Assembly: GCA_965223775.1 (NCBI GenBank) | Contig: OZ245021.1 | Location: 1,612,001-1,676,000 of the forward strand | Reading direction: 5' to 3' | Source of the DNA: JAJDXW01 sp965223775 | GTDB lineage: Bacteria; Pseudomonadota; Gammaproteobacteria; HK1 | DNA length: 64,000 bases | In this document: in pieces, positions 32,878 through 41,696 of the stretch | How positions within the stretch are numbered: the stretch's first letter is position 1 | How the letters are laid out: each line of letters begins with the position of its first letter | The notes under the pieces: model-generated | Told to the model about the DNA's origin: nothing | Databases searched by the model: none | Seen by the model: the letters and a program-made list of their open reading frames with translations, nothing else | Position numbers and translations under genes: made by a program

Positions 32878-33166
32878 GTTCGACGCCGGCGCACTGAAGG
32901 ATCTCCACGCGCTCGACAAACAGGTTGCGCGCCGCATCACGCGGTTCCTGCGCGAGCGCCTCGCGCAGATGGACGATCCGCGCGGTCTCGGGGCGCCGTT
33001 GAGAAGCCCCACGAGCGGCCCCGTGGCCGCGCCGCTTTGGCGCTACCGGGTCGGCGACTGGCGCATCGTGGTGCGCATCGAGGATGAGGTCTTGCGTGTT
33101 CTGGTCTTGCGCGTCGCGCATCGCCGGGAGGTCTACCGGCGCGCGGCCCGGACCGGCGCCGATTAG
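32861..33166 (+). CDS. RelE/ParE-family toxin
   Basis: A 101-residue RelE-superfamily toxin. It opens (M)AWRIEFDAGALKDLHALDKQ and contains LWRYRVGDWRIVVRIEDEVL and VLRVAHRREVYR, the C-terminal active-site region of mRNA interferases. The likely start is TTG 32861, overlapping the antitoxin gene by 17 nt. The key conserved residues of the R-x-GDWR block and the C-terminal HRREVY block are present, so the toxin should be functional. Confidence 0.88.
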   Translation: MAWRIEFDAGALKDLHALDKQVARRITRFLRERLAQMDDPRGLGAPLRSPTSGPVAAPLWRYRVGDWRIVVRIEDEVLRVLVLRVAHRREVYRRAARTGAD

Positions 33167-33346
33167 CCGTTCCCGAGCGGAGGCTGCGGTGTTCGTGTCC
33201 GGCGCTTCCTTGGTCGGTTGCTGTCGTTCGAGCCCGGCGAGGCATTACGCGAAGCACTCGGTTAGATACGTCCCCGCGTCCAACACGGCACTCGGGCAAC
33301 GAGGAGGGGCGAACGCAACCGCCTCAAAAGCGACATCGACGCAGGC

Positions 33347-34942
33347 ATGAACGAACTCCTCGCAGGGGTCGCAGGCGGCCTTGGCCTCTTCATCGTGGGG
33401 ATGTGGTTCCTGACGGAGAACCTGAAAGCATTGGCGACCCGTCGGCTGCGAAGGACCGCAGGTCGGTGGACCGGGAACCGGTTCTCGGCCCTTGTCTGGG
33501 GAGCCCTCGCCGGCGCCATCACCCAGAGCATGTCCGCGATGACCTTTATCGTGGTGAGCATCCTTCGCTCCGGGCTCATCACGACCCGGGGCGCGCTTGC
33601 CCTGATCCTTGGCGGATGCGTCGGCGTATCCGCCCTCGTCGTGATCGTCACCTTCGACATCAAGATCGTTTCGCTCTACGTGCTCGGGCTCTCCGGCGCG
33701 GTCCTGGTCAGCGAGCGACTGTCGAGGTTCAGGCCCGTGGCGGCGTCCTTCCTCGGGGGCGCCCTGATCATCCTTGGTCTCGTCCTCCTCAAGGACGCTG
33801 CGGCGCCTCTTGCCGCGCAGCCCTGGTTCCGCGAAATGCTCGAAGGAACCGGGGATTCGCTCGCACTCGCCTTCCTGGTCGCCGCGATCCTGACGTTCAT
33901 TGTCCAGTCCTCGAGTGCGGTCACCGTCTTCGGCATCAGTCTCGCGGCGGTCGGACTCCTCTCCGTCGAGCAGGCCATCATGATCATGTATGGAAGCCTC
34001 GCCGGTTCGGGTGCAATCCTCTATCTGCTGTCCGCTGGTCTCACGGGCCGGTCGCGCCAGGTCGCCATGTACCTGGTGGGCTACAACGTGCTCACCTGCG
34101 CAGTGCTGGTTCCGCTCCTGTACTGCGAAGTCCACTTTGGCGTTCCGTTGATCAAGGCGTCGGCCCTTGCCCTCAAGCTGGACCTGGACCAGCAGCTCGC
34201 CGCCGTCTACGTCTTTCTCTGCGTGTTCCTGCTGCCCGTGATGCTCGCCGGTCTGGAGTGGTCGGTCTCGGTGCTCGAGCGGCTGTGGCCGACATCATCG
34301 GCCGACGAGCTGTCCCGTCCCCAGTTCATCCATGACCATGCCTCCGTGGACGTCGACACCTCCCTGATGCTCGTCGATCTGGAGCAAAGGCGCGCCATAA
34401 AGAATCTCTCCCAGTACTTCGAAGCGGTGCGCCGGGGCGAGAGGCTCGCTCCGCTGCGCGCGGGCACGCGGAAACTCATCTCCGACATCACCGAGTTCCT
34501 GGACGACCTGCAGACATTTCATCCCATGCAAGGTGTCGAGGACCACAATGCCATGCGAAATCGCCAGAAGCTCCTCGGCTGGCTGGAAGACGCGCTGGGA
34601 GTTCTGTGCGAGACCCTGGCGGAGCTCGACTCCCCCCTCGCTCAACTGCGGACGACTATTTGTGAGAGCGTCGATGGCGTTCTTCTTTCGCTGGTCGATG
34701 CGATGGAGACCGACGACCCGGTGACTTGGGATCTGGCAAGACGGCTCACCGGCGATCGAGGCGAGATGATGCGCGACATTCGAACGCAGTACCTGGAATG
34801 GGACCCACCGATGCAGCGCCTCGAACTCATCCATGTCCTGCTGATCACCAATTCGGTGGAGGAGACATTTTTCCTCTTTTCGAAGATGGAGAAGGAGTTC
34901 AACCCGACTTCGAGCATCGAGGCGCATGTTTCCCAGGCCTGA
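33347..34942 (+). CDS. Na/Pi cotransporter family protein (NptA/PhoU-like)
   Basis: A 531-residue inner-membrane protein of the sodium-phosphate cotransporter II family. Residues 1 to about 330 contain two repeats of membrane helices with the QS motifs (GAITQSMSAMTFIVV and FIVQSSSAVTVFG). Residues 350 to 531 form a PhoU-like helical cytoplasmic domain (DLEQRRAIKNLSQYF...). Members import phosphate or regulate phosphate balance. It lies between the RelBE-like module and the transposase, bounded by the 15-bp repeats. Confidence 0.9.
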   Translation: MNELLAGVAGGLGLFIVGMWFLTENLKALATRRLRRTAGRWTGNRFSALVWGALAGAITQSMSAMTFIVVSILRSGLITTRGALALILGGCVGVSALVVIVTFDIKIVSLYVLGLSGAVLVSERLSRFRPVAASFLGGALIILGLVLLKDAAAPLAAQPWFREMLEGTGDSLALAFLVAAILTFIVQSSSAVTVFGISLAAVGLLSVEQAIMIMYGSLAGSGAILYLLSAGLTGRSRQVAMYLVGYNVLTCAVLVPLLYCEVHFGVPLIKASALALKLDLDQQLAAVYVFLCVFLLPVMLAGLEWSVSVLERLWPTSSADELSRPQFIHDHASVDVDTSLMLVDLEQRRAIKNLSQYFEAVRRGERLAPLRAGTRKLISDITEFLDDLQTFHPMQGVEDHNAMRNRQKLLGWLEDALGVLCETLAELDSPLAQLRTTICESVDGVLLSLVDAMETDDPVTWDLARRLTGDRGEMMRDIRTQYLEWDPPMQRLELIHVLLITNSVEETFFLFSKMEKEFNPTSSIEAHVSQA

Positions 34943-35278
34943 TCCGAGCGTTTCGGAAGACCTTCCGGCGGTCCTGGCGGTGCGTCTCGCCTTGCATGTG
35001 CTTTCGGTGCTGTCGGCAGTCGTTTTCCCCCGTCCGCCTCTTGGCTACGTGAACAACGAAGGACGTGAGTTCCGTGATCTGGTCGCGGTTCGACGCCACC
35101 ACCTCGCACAGGGACATGACAATGAGCTTGGGCCGCGCCTCGCGCGCAAGCGACCCCGATACGGCACGTGACAGAATAGACATTCTGCTCGGGGCGCGCG
35201 GACCTGTCCTGCGGAGGGGCCTTCCGCGCTGCCGGCCTACTTCCGATAACAGCTCTGTTCCCCACGCGCTGCGGGGGA
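34943..35278. other. intergenic region, transposon flank
   Basis: About 335 nt between the transporter gene and the transposase. The copy of the 15-bp repeat at 35170-35184 lies within it. Reading the transposase frame upstream of 35279 gives further family-like residues (PITALFPTRCGGLFLFVPDL), so the true N-terminus may be upstream and disrupted. No other gene was recognised. Confidence 0.4.
35170..35184 (+). repeat. 15-bp direct repeat, right copy
   Basis: GACAGAATAGACATT, identical to 32558-32572 and 2.6 kb to its right, just upstream of the transposase gene. Confidence 0.5.
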
Positions 35279-36505
35279 TTGTTCCTGTTCGTGCCCGACC
35301 TGGTGCGCTTGGGACTGGAGCAGATGGCTGACACCGCCCGGCTGCCCGGCTCGAAGATGATTCCCCGCGCCCACGCGCTTCGCGCCTGTCTCGCGCTCAA
35401 GCTGTGGGCCATCGAGCGCAAGAGCCACGTGATGGCGCTCGTCGCCGACGAGGGGCTGGGGCTGTTCTGCGGACTCAACCGTATCCCGAAGAAGAGCTAT
35501 CTCAGCGAGTACTCCTCGCGCACCACCCCCAAGCACACCAGCGCCTTGCTCGGCGCTTGGCACGCGGGCGTGCTCGGGGACCAAGTGTTGTTCCCCGCCC
35601 AATCGTTCGACCTCGACTTCCACTCCGTGCCCTACCACGGGGCGCACCCGAGCATCGAACGCCACTATGTCTCCAAGCGCTCTCGGCGCCAGTCCAGTGT
35701 GCTCGTCTTCCTCGCCCAGGACGCCGATGCCCGCGCGTTTTGCTACGCCGATGCCAACCTGCGCAAGGGCGAGGAGCCCCAAGCGGTATTCCGCTTCCTC
35801 ACGTTCTGGAAACGCATCCATGGTGCGCTGCCCACGCATCTGGTCTTCGACTCGCGCCTGACCACCTACGCAGGACTCGCTCGTCTCCACGAGATGGGCG
35901 TGACCTTCATCACCTTGCGCCGTCGCTCACCGAAGATCCTCGCCAAGATCCGCGACCTCCCCGCCTCGGCTTGGCGACGCATCCGCCTCGACGTGCCCGC
36001 CCGAAAGTACCGCACCCGAGTGTGGGAGAAGAACGTCCAGCTCGTCGGGTGCCGCTTGCGCCAGCTCTACATCCTCGACCTCGGTCACGACCAGCCCACC
36101 GTGCTGGTGACCAACGATACGCGCACCCCCAAAACCCTCATCACCCGATACGCCCAGCGCATGCTCATCGAGAACGCCATCTGCGATGCGGTGCGCTTCT
36201 TTCACATCGATGCCCTGTCATCGGCGGTGGCCATGAAGGTGGACTTCGACATGACGTTGCTCGTGATCGCCAGCGGGCTGTATCGTCGCCTTGCCCAACG
36301 CATGCGCGGATACGCCGAGTGCCAGGCACGGCAAATCTTCCGCGACCTCATCGACATGCCCGCCGATGTGACGATCACCGAACGCGAAGTCGAAGTGCGA
36401 TTCCACCGCCGCGCCCACTTGCCGATCATCGCCGCCTCCGGTCTACTTGACGAGCCGGTGACGGTGCCTTGGTGGAACGGGATGTCCCTTCGGATGCGAG
36501 TCTGA
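35279..36505 (+). mobile_element. DDE-type transposase (IS element, probably truncated at the 5' end)
   Basis: A 408-residue transposase-like protein. Its body follows a known DDE transposase pattern: LFLFVPDLVRLGLEQMADTA, LDFHSVPYHGAHPSIERHYV, FLAQDADARAFCYADANL, LVFDSRLTTYAGLARLHEMG and a C-terminal YAQRMLIENAICDAVRFFHID. The start used is TTG 35279; homologous residues continue upstream in frame until a stop, so an N-terminal part is likely missing. The IS family is not certain. No terminal inverted repeats were identified. Confidence 0.75.
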
Positions 36506-36646
36506 TATTCCAACGATGCCGCGGAATTGTTAGCTAAATTCTCCTGCGTGGAAATTCAGGCTAGGTGTGGTAGTCGCCGCCAGGCACGGTTCGGCGAGCC
36601 GAGGGAGGCTCTCCGTCGTGCGTCGTGCATCGGGAGGCTGGAAATA

Positions 36647-36685
36647 GGAAAATCGAAAGAGCTAGTTTTGATTTTCCCGTATACT
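36647..36685 (+). promoter_or_regulatory. inverted repeat and -10 box before the AAA gene
   Basis: GGAAAATC (36647-36654) and GATTTTCC (36670-36677) form an 8-bp inverted repeat with a 15-bp spacer. A TATACT box at 36680-36685 follows, 7 nt before the ATG at 36693. Transcription from it would start at or next to the ATG, giving a leaderless mRNA. The repeat may be an operator. Confidence 0.45.
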
Positions 36686-36692
36686 GCCGCGG

Positions 36693-37844
36693 ATGATTCC
36701 TCGCATCCAACACGAAGCATCGGTCCGTGAGCTGGTACGGCGGTTCCCCGTCGTAGGGCTCATTGGCGCGAGGCAGGTCGGCAAGACGACGCTGGCCCGC
36801 GGGCTGATCGGCGGTGAGCGGCAGCCGGTCACGTTCTTCGACCTCGAGGATCCGACGGACGAAGCGAGGCTGGCTGATCCCAAGCTCACGCTCGAACCTC
36901 TCCGGGGGTTGGTGGTCATTGACGAGGTCCAGCGCAAGGAAGGGCTCTTTCGACTGCTGCGCGTCCTCGTGGACCGGCCCGACAACGCGGCCCGATTTCT
37001 CGTTCTGGGCAGCGCCGGACCGGACCTGCTCCGGCAGTCCTCGGAGACGCTGGCGGGCCGCATTGCCTACTACGAGCTTCCACCATTCGGCATCGGCGAG
37101 ACGGGTATCGAAGCTGCCCAGCGTCTTTGGTCGCGTGGCGGCTTCCCCCCGTCATTTCTCGCTCCGGACGACGCGGAGAGCTTTGCGTGGCGGGGCGCAT
37201 TCATTCGCACGTTTCTCGAGCGCGATCTCCCCCAGCTCGGGATCTCGGTGCCCGCGGCGACGATGCGCCGTTTCTGGACCATGCTCGCGCATTACCACGG
37301 GAATCGCTGGAACGGTGCGGAGGTTGGCCGCGCCCTGGGCGCCACTGCCCCGACCGTCAACACCTATGTCGATGCGCTCGTCGATTCACTCGTGGTGCGC
37401 AAGCTGCCGCCGTGGTACGAGAACCTGAAGAAGCGGCAGGTCAGGGCGCCGAAAGTCTACGTGGCCGATACGGGCCTGCTGCACGCGTTGCTCGGTGTGG
37501 ACGGCGAATCCGCGCTCATGGGCCATCCCAAGTCCGGTGCGTCCTGGGAAGGGTTCGCCATGCAGGAGCTCGTGCGGGTCCTCGGAGTCGACTGGGATCG
37601 GTGCTACTACTGGGCGACGCATCGGGGCGCGGAGCTCGACCTGCTCGTGGACCATGGCGGGCGCAGGGTCGGGTTCGAGTTCAAGCGGACCAGCGCGCCG
37701 GCAATGACGCGTTCGATGCACTCGGCGCTGTCCGACCTGAAGCTCGATCGGCTGTTCACGGTCTTCCCCGGCGACTCCCGGTTCCGCATCCACCAACGTG
37801 CGGAAGCGATCGGGCTCACTCTCGCGTGCACCGAAGGACTCTGA
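36693..37844 (+). CDS. AAA-type ATPase with DUF4143 domain
   Basis: A 383-residue ATPase. Walker A GARQVGKTT is at residues 25-33 and Walker B RGLVVIDEVQ at 71-80. The C-terminal DUF4143 domain shows APKVYVADTGLLHALLGVD, WEGFAMQELVRVLG and YYWATHRGAELDLLV, then EFKRTSAPAMTRS. The last resembles a PD-(D/E)xK core (E-L-D-L...E-F-K), so DNA cleavage is possible. The family is common near mobile elements and of unknown role. The gene appears complete and has its own promoter. Confidence 0.88.
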   Translation: MIPRIQHEASVRELVRRFPVVGLIGARQVGKTTLARGLIGGERQPVTFFDLEDPTDEARLADPKLTLEPLRGLVVIDEVQRKEGLFRLLRVLVDRPDNAARFLVLGSAGPDLLRQSSETLAGRIAYYELPPFGIGETGIEAAQRLWSRGGFPPSFLAPDDAESFAWRGAFIRTFLERDLPQLGISVPAATMRRFWTMLAHYHGNRWNGAEVGRALGATAPTVNTYVDALVDSLVVRKLPPWYENLKKRQVRAPKVYVADTGLLHALLGVDGESALMGHPKSGASWEGFAMQELVRVLGVDWDRCYYWATHRGAELDLLVDHGGRRVGFEFKRTSAPAMTRSMHSALSDLKLDRLFTVFPGDSRFRIHQRAEAIGLTLACTEGL

Positions 37845-38031
37845 CGCCTTTAGCTCGAAGCCACGCAGGTCGTCGCCGCCTTCACGTGAAGCACGAAAGG
37901 CGTCGGGAGCAATCGGTCACAGGTCCTTTGCCGCCATCTGCGCGAGCTTCTCGCCGCGTGCTGGCGGTGCCTCTGCGCGTCAGACCGCACAACAGACCGA
38001 TCAGGGCCGAAATGGACTCGAAGAGGCGGGG

Positions 38032-39078
38032 TCAGTAGCCGCGCGGCCAGTCGATCACGTTCTCGAGGGGCTCGCCGGCGAGGTAGCGGCGGAGGTTCTC
38101 GACGAAGAGGTCGGCGCCCCGGTGGTTGGTGACGTCGGCGGCGGCCGAGATGTGCGGGGTGAGCAGGACCCGCCGGTCGTTCCAGAGGCGCGGGTCCGGC
38201 GCGTGTTCGAACTCGCCGACGTAGACGTCGAGCGCGGCGCCGCGGAGCTTGCCCGCCGCGAGCGCGGCGATCAGCGCCTTCTCGTCGACGATCTCGCCGC
38301 GGGCGATGTTGAGCAGCACCGCTCCGTCCTTCATGGCCGCGAATGCCTCCGGCCCGATGAGGTTCTCGGTCTCCGGCGTCCACTGGCAGCACACGGCGAC
38401 GAAGTCGCTTTCCGCCAGCAGGTCGAGCAGCCCGCCGGCGCCCCGGACCTCGCTGAACCCGTCGCCGGGCGGCGCGGGATTGCGCCTCGTGCCGACGACC
38501 CGCATCCCGGCCGCGGCGCAGAGCCGGCCGACCTCCCGCCCGATGCCCCCGGCCCCGACCACGCAGACCGTCTTGCCGGCCAATTGCATGGGCTCGTATG
38601 CGGACGCTCGGAACCGCCGCTCGGCCCGCTCGGCCTCCGCCACCTGCAGGCCCTTCGCGAAGTGCAGGATGCCGGCGAGCACGTACTCCGCGATCGGCAG
38701 GTTGTGGGCGCGCCCGCGCGACGAGGTGACCACTACGCCGGCATCCCAGAGGTCGCCCCGGCGCAGGTTCGAAGCTCCGGCCGGGCGCTGGTGCACCCAC
38801 TTGAGCTTCGGCGCCCGCGCCCGGATGTCGAGCGGGAAGGGGAAGCCGATGACGACGACCTCCGCCTCGTCGAGGAGCGCGTCCCGCTCCGCCCGCGTTC
38901 CCTGCCCGTTCGAATCCGCGCGCAGATAGCGCTCCGTCGTGAAGGCGGGCCACGTCTCGCGGATCTCGCCGTCGAACCATCCCGGCGCCATGGTGAGCGC
39001 GACCGACGGGTCGACCGCCCGGATCTCTTCCTGGATGGCTTGCGGCAGGGAGATGAGGGACAGGACGGACAGGGTCAC
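38032..39078 (-). CDS. D-2-hydroxyacid dehydrogenase (NAD-dependent)
   Basis: A 348-residue D-isomer-specific 2-hydroxyacid dehydrogenase that interconverts 2-oxo and D-2-hydroxy acids. The Rossmann motif is VVGAGGIGREVG, and the catalytic Arg, Glu and His are visible in LLNIARGEIVDEKAL, DVYVGEFEHAPDPRLW and LLTPHISAAADVTNH. The GTG at 39078 has a GAGG box 8 nt upstream and gives the normal family length. Exact substrate (glyoxylate, phosphoglycerate-like or branched) is unknown. Confidence 0.9.
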   Translation of the reverse strand: MTLSVLSLISLPQAIQEEIRAVDPSVALTMAPGWFDGEIRETWPAFTTERYLRADSNGQGTRAERDALLDEAEVVVIGFPFPLDIRARAPKLKWVHQRPAGASNLRRGDLWDAGVVVTSSRGRAHNLPIAEYVLAGILHFAKGLQVAEAERAERRFRASAYEPMQLAGKTVCVVGAGGIGREVGRLCAAAGMRVVGTRRNPAPPGDGFSEVRGAGGLLDLLAESDFVAVCCQWTPETENLIGPEAFAAMKDGAVLLNIARGEIVDEKALIAALAAGKLRGAALDVYVGEFEHAPDPRLWNDRRVLLTPHISAAADVTNHRGADLFVENLRRYLAGEPLENVIDWPRGY

Positions 39079-39233
39079 GTTCGAGACCTCGTTCCAAACG
39101 GTATCGGGCAACGCAATGGAACAGTCCACCCCGTCCGGCAGCCTGGAAAGGCCGCGCTGGCGCCTTGGAATTGCCCGAATTTCGGCCGACGGTTTCGGAC
39201 CTGGCGCAAGAACCGGAACGTCTCCCGCGACGT

Positions 39234-39305
39234 TTGCTCCGCCTTGTGCCGACGGGATTGCGAATCGTGAGCGTGCACCAGCAGATTGACGTCGGCGACG
39301 GTCAC
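39234..39305 (-). pseudogene. VapC-type PIN toxin, truncated N-terminus
   Basis: The first 24 codons from GTG 39305 read VTVADVNLLVHAHDSQSRRH, then KAEQ: the opening of a PIN-domain VapC RNase with its first catalytic aspartate. Similarity ends and the frame continues into unrelated sequence to 39075. The other acidic residues are missing, so no toxin can be made. The GTG overlaps the antitoxin stop (GTGA), the usual vapBC arrangement. Confidence 0.75.
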
Positions 39306-39571
39306 CGGAGGAGCCGTTGAGCGTGCTCATCGGCCTCCAGTTCGTCAACAAGGCGATTGAGTCGGTCGGGATCGATCTCCGGCTTGAAGCCAAAGGCGTG
39401 GGGCTTCACCTTGAAACGGGGCGGCCGGGGCAGTTTGCCTCGCATCCCGAGGTCGAGGCGAAGCCCGTCGTTCACGATGGCTTTCATACTCGTGTCCGTG
39501 CGTCGTATTTCGCGCTGAATGAGTCGCTGGATACCCGGGACGATAGTGAGGGTAACGCGCATAAGGGTCAT
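39302..39571 (-). CDS. vapB: VapB-type antitoxin, orphaned
   Basis: An 89-residue antitoxin with N-terminal ribbon-helix-helix-like or AbrB-like DNA-binding segment (MRVTLTIVPGIQRLIQREIRR then TDTSMKAIVNDGLRLDLG) and a C-terminal toxin-binding tail (RPPRFKVKPHAFGFKPEIDP, DRLNRLVDELEADE). The partner toxin gene is truncated immediately after it, so this antitoxin is now an orphan. It can start at 39571 or at an ATG three codons later. The tail is of the kind that pairs with PIN toxins. Confidence 0.8.
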   Translation of the reverse strand: MTLMRVTLTIVPGIQRLIQREIRRTDTSMKAIVNDGLRLDLGMRGKLPRPPRFKVKPHAFGFKPEIDPDRLNRLVDELEADEHAQRLLR

Positions 39572-39580
39572 CCTGATGCG

Positions 39581-39600
39581 TATCTTTTATGATATCAAGA
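39581..39600 (-). promoter_or_regulatory. AT-rich palindrome upstream of vapB
   Basis: The stretch TATCTTTTATGATATCAAGA is unusually AT-rich for the window and contains the 8-bp palindrome TGATATCA (39590-39597). It lies about 10-25 nt before the antitoxin start and is a likely promoter/operator for autoregulation. Confidence 0.45.
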
Positions 39601-39631
39601 TGCACGAAGCAGGCATGATCGTGCCGCGGGG

Positions 39632-41248
39632 TCAGGCCGCGCCGCGAATGAAGTCGGCCGCTTTCTCCGCGATCATGATCGTCGGGGAGTTGGTGTTGCC
39701 GGAGGTGATGGTGGGCATGACGGAGGCGTCCGCCACCCGGAGCCCCTCGATGCCGTGCACCCGCAGGCGCTCGTCCACCGCTCCGTCGCGCCCCATCCGG
39801 GCCGTGCCCACGGGATGGAAGATGGTGGTGCCGATGTCGCCCGCCGCCCGCGCGATATCCTCGTCCGACTCCATCTCGACGCCCGGCAGGTGCTCGCGCG
39901 GCGAGTAGGGCGCGAGCGCCGGCGCGGCGCAGATCCGCCGGGTGAGCCGGATCGCCTCCACCGCCACCTGCCGGTCCCCCGGCGTGGCCAGGTAGTTCGG
40001 GCGGATCTCGGGGCTCGCGAACGGATCGGGGCTCGCGGCGAGCACCGTGCCGCGGCTCTCCGGGCGGACGTTGCACACCGAGGCGGTGAACGCGGGGAAC
40101 GGATGCAGGGGCTCGCCGAAGCGGTCGAGGGAGAGCGGCTGCACGTGGTACTGGAGGTTCGCGGTCTCCCGCGACGAGTCGGATCTCGCGAACAGCCCGA
40201 GCTGGCTCGGCGCCATGGTGAGAGGGCCGCGCCGGAACAGGAGGTATTCGAGCCCCATGCCGATGCGGGCGGTGAGCCGTCCGGCGCGCTCGTTGAGGGT
40301 GCGCACGTTGCGCACCCGGAAGATGAGGCGGAGCTGGAGGTGGTCCTGGAGGTTCTCGCCGACCGCGGGGAGGTCGTGGACGACCGGGATGCCGGCCGCC
40401 TGCAGCCGCGAGGCGCGGCCGACGCCGCTCACCTGCAGGAGATGCGGCGATCCGATCGCCCCCGCCGCCAAGACGACTTCGCGTCTTGCCCGGAACGAGA
40501 CGTCCGTACCCTGCACGCGGGCCTCGATGCCGGTCGCCCGCCGAGTGCCGTTCCCGGCGTCGATCACGAGCCGCCTCGCCCTGGCATGGGTGATGATGTC
40601 GAGGTTCGCCCGCCCCCGCACCGGTCGCAGGAACCCGCGGGCGGTGTTCCAGCGAACCCCGGTCCGCTGGTTCACCTCGAAGTAGCTCGACCCCTCGTTG
40701 TCGCCGCGGTTGAAGTCGTCGATCTTCGGGATCCCGACCTCCGCCGCCGCCTCGCGGAACGCGTCGAGCAGCTCCCAGGAAATCCGCGGGCGTTCGACCC
40801 GCCACTCGCCGCCTGCCCCGTGAAGCTCGTCCCCCCCGTCCACGTGGTCCTCGGACCGCTTGAAGTAGGGGAGCACGTCCTCCCAGCTCCATCCCGCGTT
40901 TCCGAGCTGGCGCCATTGGTCGTAGTCGCGGGCCTGGCCGCGCATGTAGATCATGCCGTTGATGGACGAGCAGCCGCCGAGCCCGAGCCCCCGCGGATAG
41001 GCGAGGGCGCGCCCGTTGAGCCCCGGCTCCGCCTCGGTCTCGAGGCACCAGTCGGTGCGCGGGTTGTTCATCGTGTAGAGGTAGCCGATGGGAATTCGGA
41101 TCCAGAAGTAGTCGTCCTTCCCGCCCGCTTCGAGCAGGGCGACCCGCACCCCGGGATCGGCCGACAGGCGGTTGGCGAGCACGCACCCGGCCGAGCCCGC
41201 CCCCACGATCACGTAGTCGTACGTTCTTTCCTGCACGTCGGATCTCAC
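39632..41248 (-). CDS. GMC-family FAD oxidoreductase (choline/alcohol dehydrogenase type)
   Basis: A 538-residue glucose-methanol-choline oxidoreductase. The FAD motif is GAGSAGCVLANRLS (residues 16-29), followed by ALLEAGG and the GMC signature PRGLGLGGCSSINGMIYMRG. The active-site histidine pair lies in FHPVGTARMG and near NTNSPTIMIAEKAADF at the C-terminus. Such enzymes oxidise choline, polyethylene glycol or alkanols to aldehydes. Choline dehydrogenase BetA is the closest well-known type, but a BetB partner is absent. The repeat element abuts its 5' side. Confidence 0.93.
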   Translation of the reverse strand: MRSDVQERTYDYVIVGAGSAGCVLANRLSADPGVRVALLEAGGKDDYFWIRIPIGYLYTMNNPRTDWCLETEAEPGLNGRALAYPRGLGLGGCSSINGMIYMRGQARDYDQWRQLGNAGWSWEDVLPYFKRSEDHVDGGDELHGAGGEWRVERPRISWELLDAFREAAAEVGIPKIDDFNRGDNEGSSYFEVNQRTGVRWNTARGFLRPVRGRANLDIITHARARRLVIDAGNGTRRATGIEARVQGTDVSFRARREVVLAAGAIGSPHLLQVSGVGRASRLQAAGIPVVHDLPAVGENLQDHLQLRLIFRVRNVRTLNERAGRLTARIGMGLEYLLFRRGPLTMAPSQLGLFARSDSSRETANLQYHVQPLSLDRFGEPLHPFPAFTASVCNVRPESRGTVLAASPDPFASPEIRPNYLATPGDRQVAVEAIRLTRRICAAPALAPYSPREHLPGVEMESDEDIARAAGDIGTTIFHPVGTARMGRDGAVDERLRVHGIEGLRVADASVMPTITSGNTNSPTIMIAEKAADFIRGAA

Positions 41249-41256
41249 CTGACCAA

Positions 41257-41472
41257 CCCGGAAAAATCACCGATTTCCTGCCGCGGACGCCAATGTGCTC
41301 GCGGTAGCGGGCCGTATTCCCTCAAGCCGCTTCGACAGCGCGAACGCGCTAGTGTCGGCTACGCCTTCAGCCAGCGCGTAAGCGCTCTTTCGGTCCGTGC
41401 GGCCCGCTACCACGGCATTCTGCTTCGCAGCTTCGCGGCGCCCTCGCGACGAAACTCGGTGATTTTCCCGGG
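41257..41472. repeat. MITE-like repeat, copy B
   Basis: A 216-bp element aligning along its length with 19087-19323. Ends are CCCGGAAAAATCACCGATTT (41257-41276) and the imperfect inverse at 41452-41472. The inner inverted arms (41301-41314, 41400-41413) are retained. About 20 bp of the left interior of copy A is absent here. It lies between the start of the GMC gene and the 3' end of the RidA gene. Confidence 0.85.
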
Positions 41473-41696
41473 CTAAAGAGTCGGTTCCGGTGGCGTCACT
41501 CGGCCCAAGAGCATCCCGGCGCTCTCCCACCGCTCTCGCGCTGCTCGCACTTGCCAGCCGGACGGGCGAGTCGGCGAACGGCAGCCCCACATCGTCCCTG
41601 CGCGGGGAAGTCGCGTCGCTCGTTGCCGATTTCGTCGAGCCGACCGGCGGCGCAACGCTCGGCGACGATCCACCGGGCCGCGTACCCGGGAACCGT

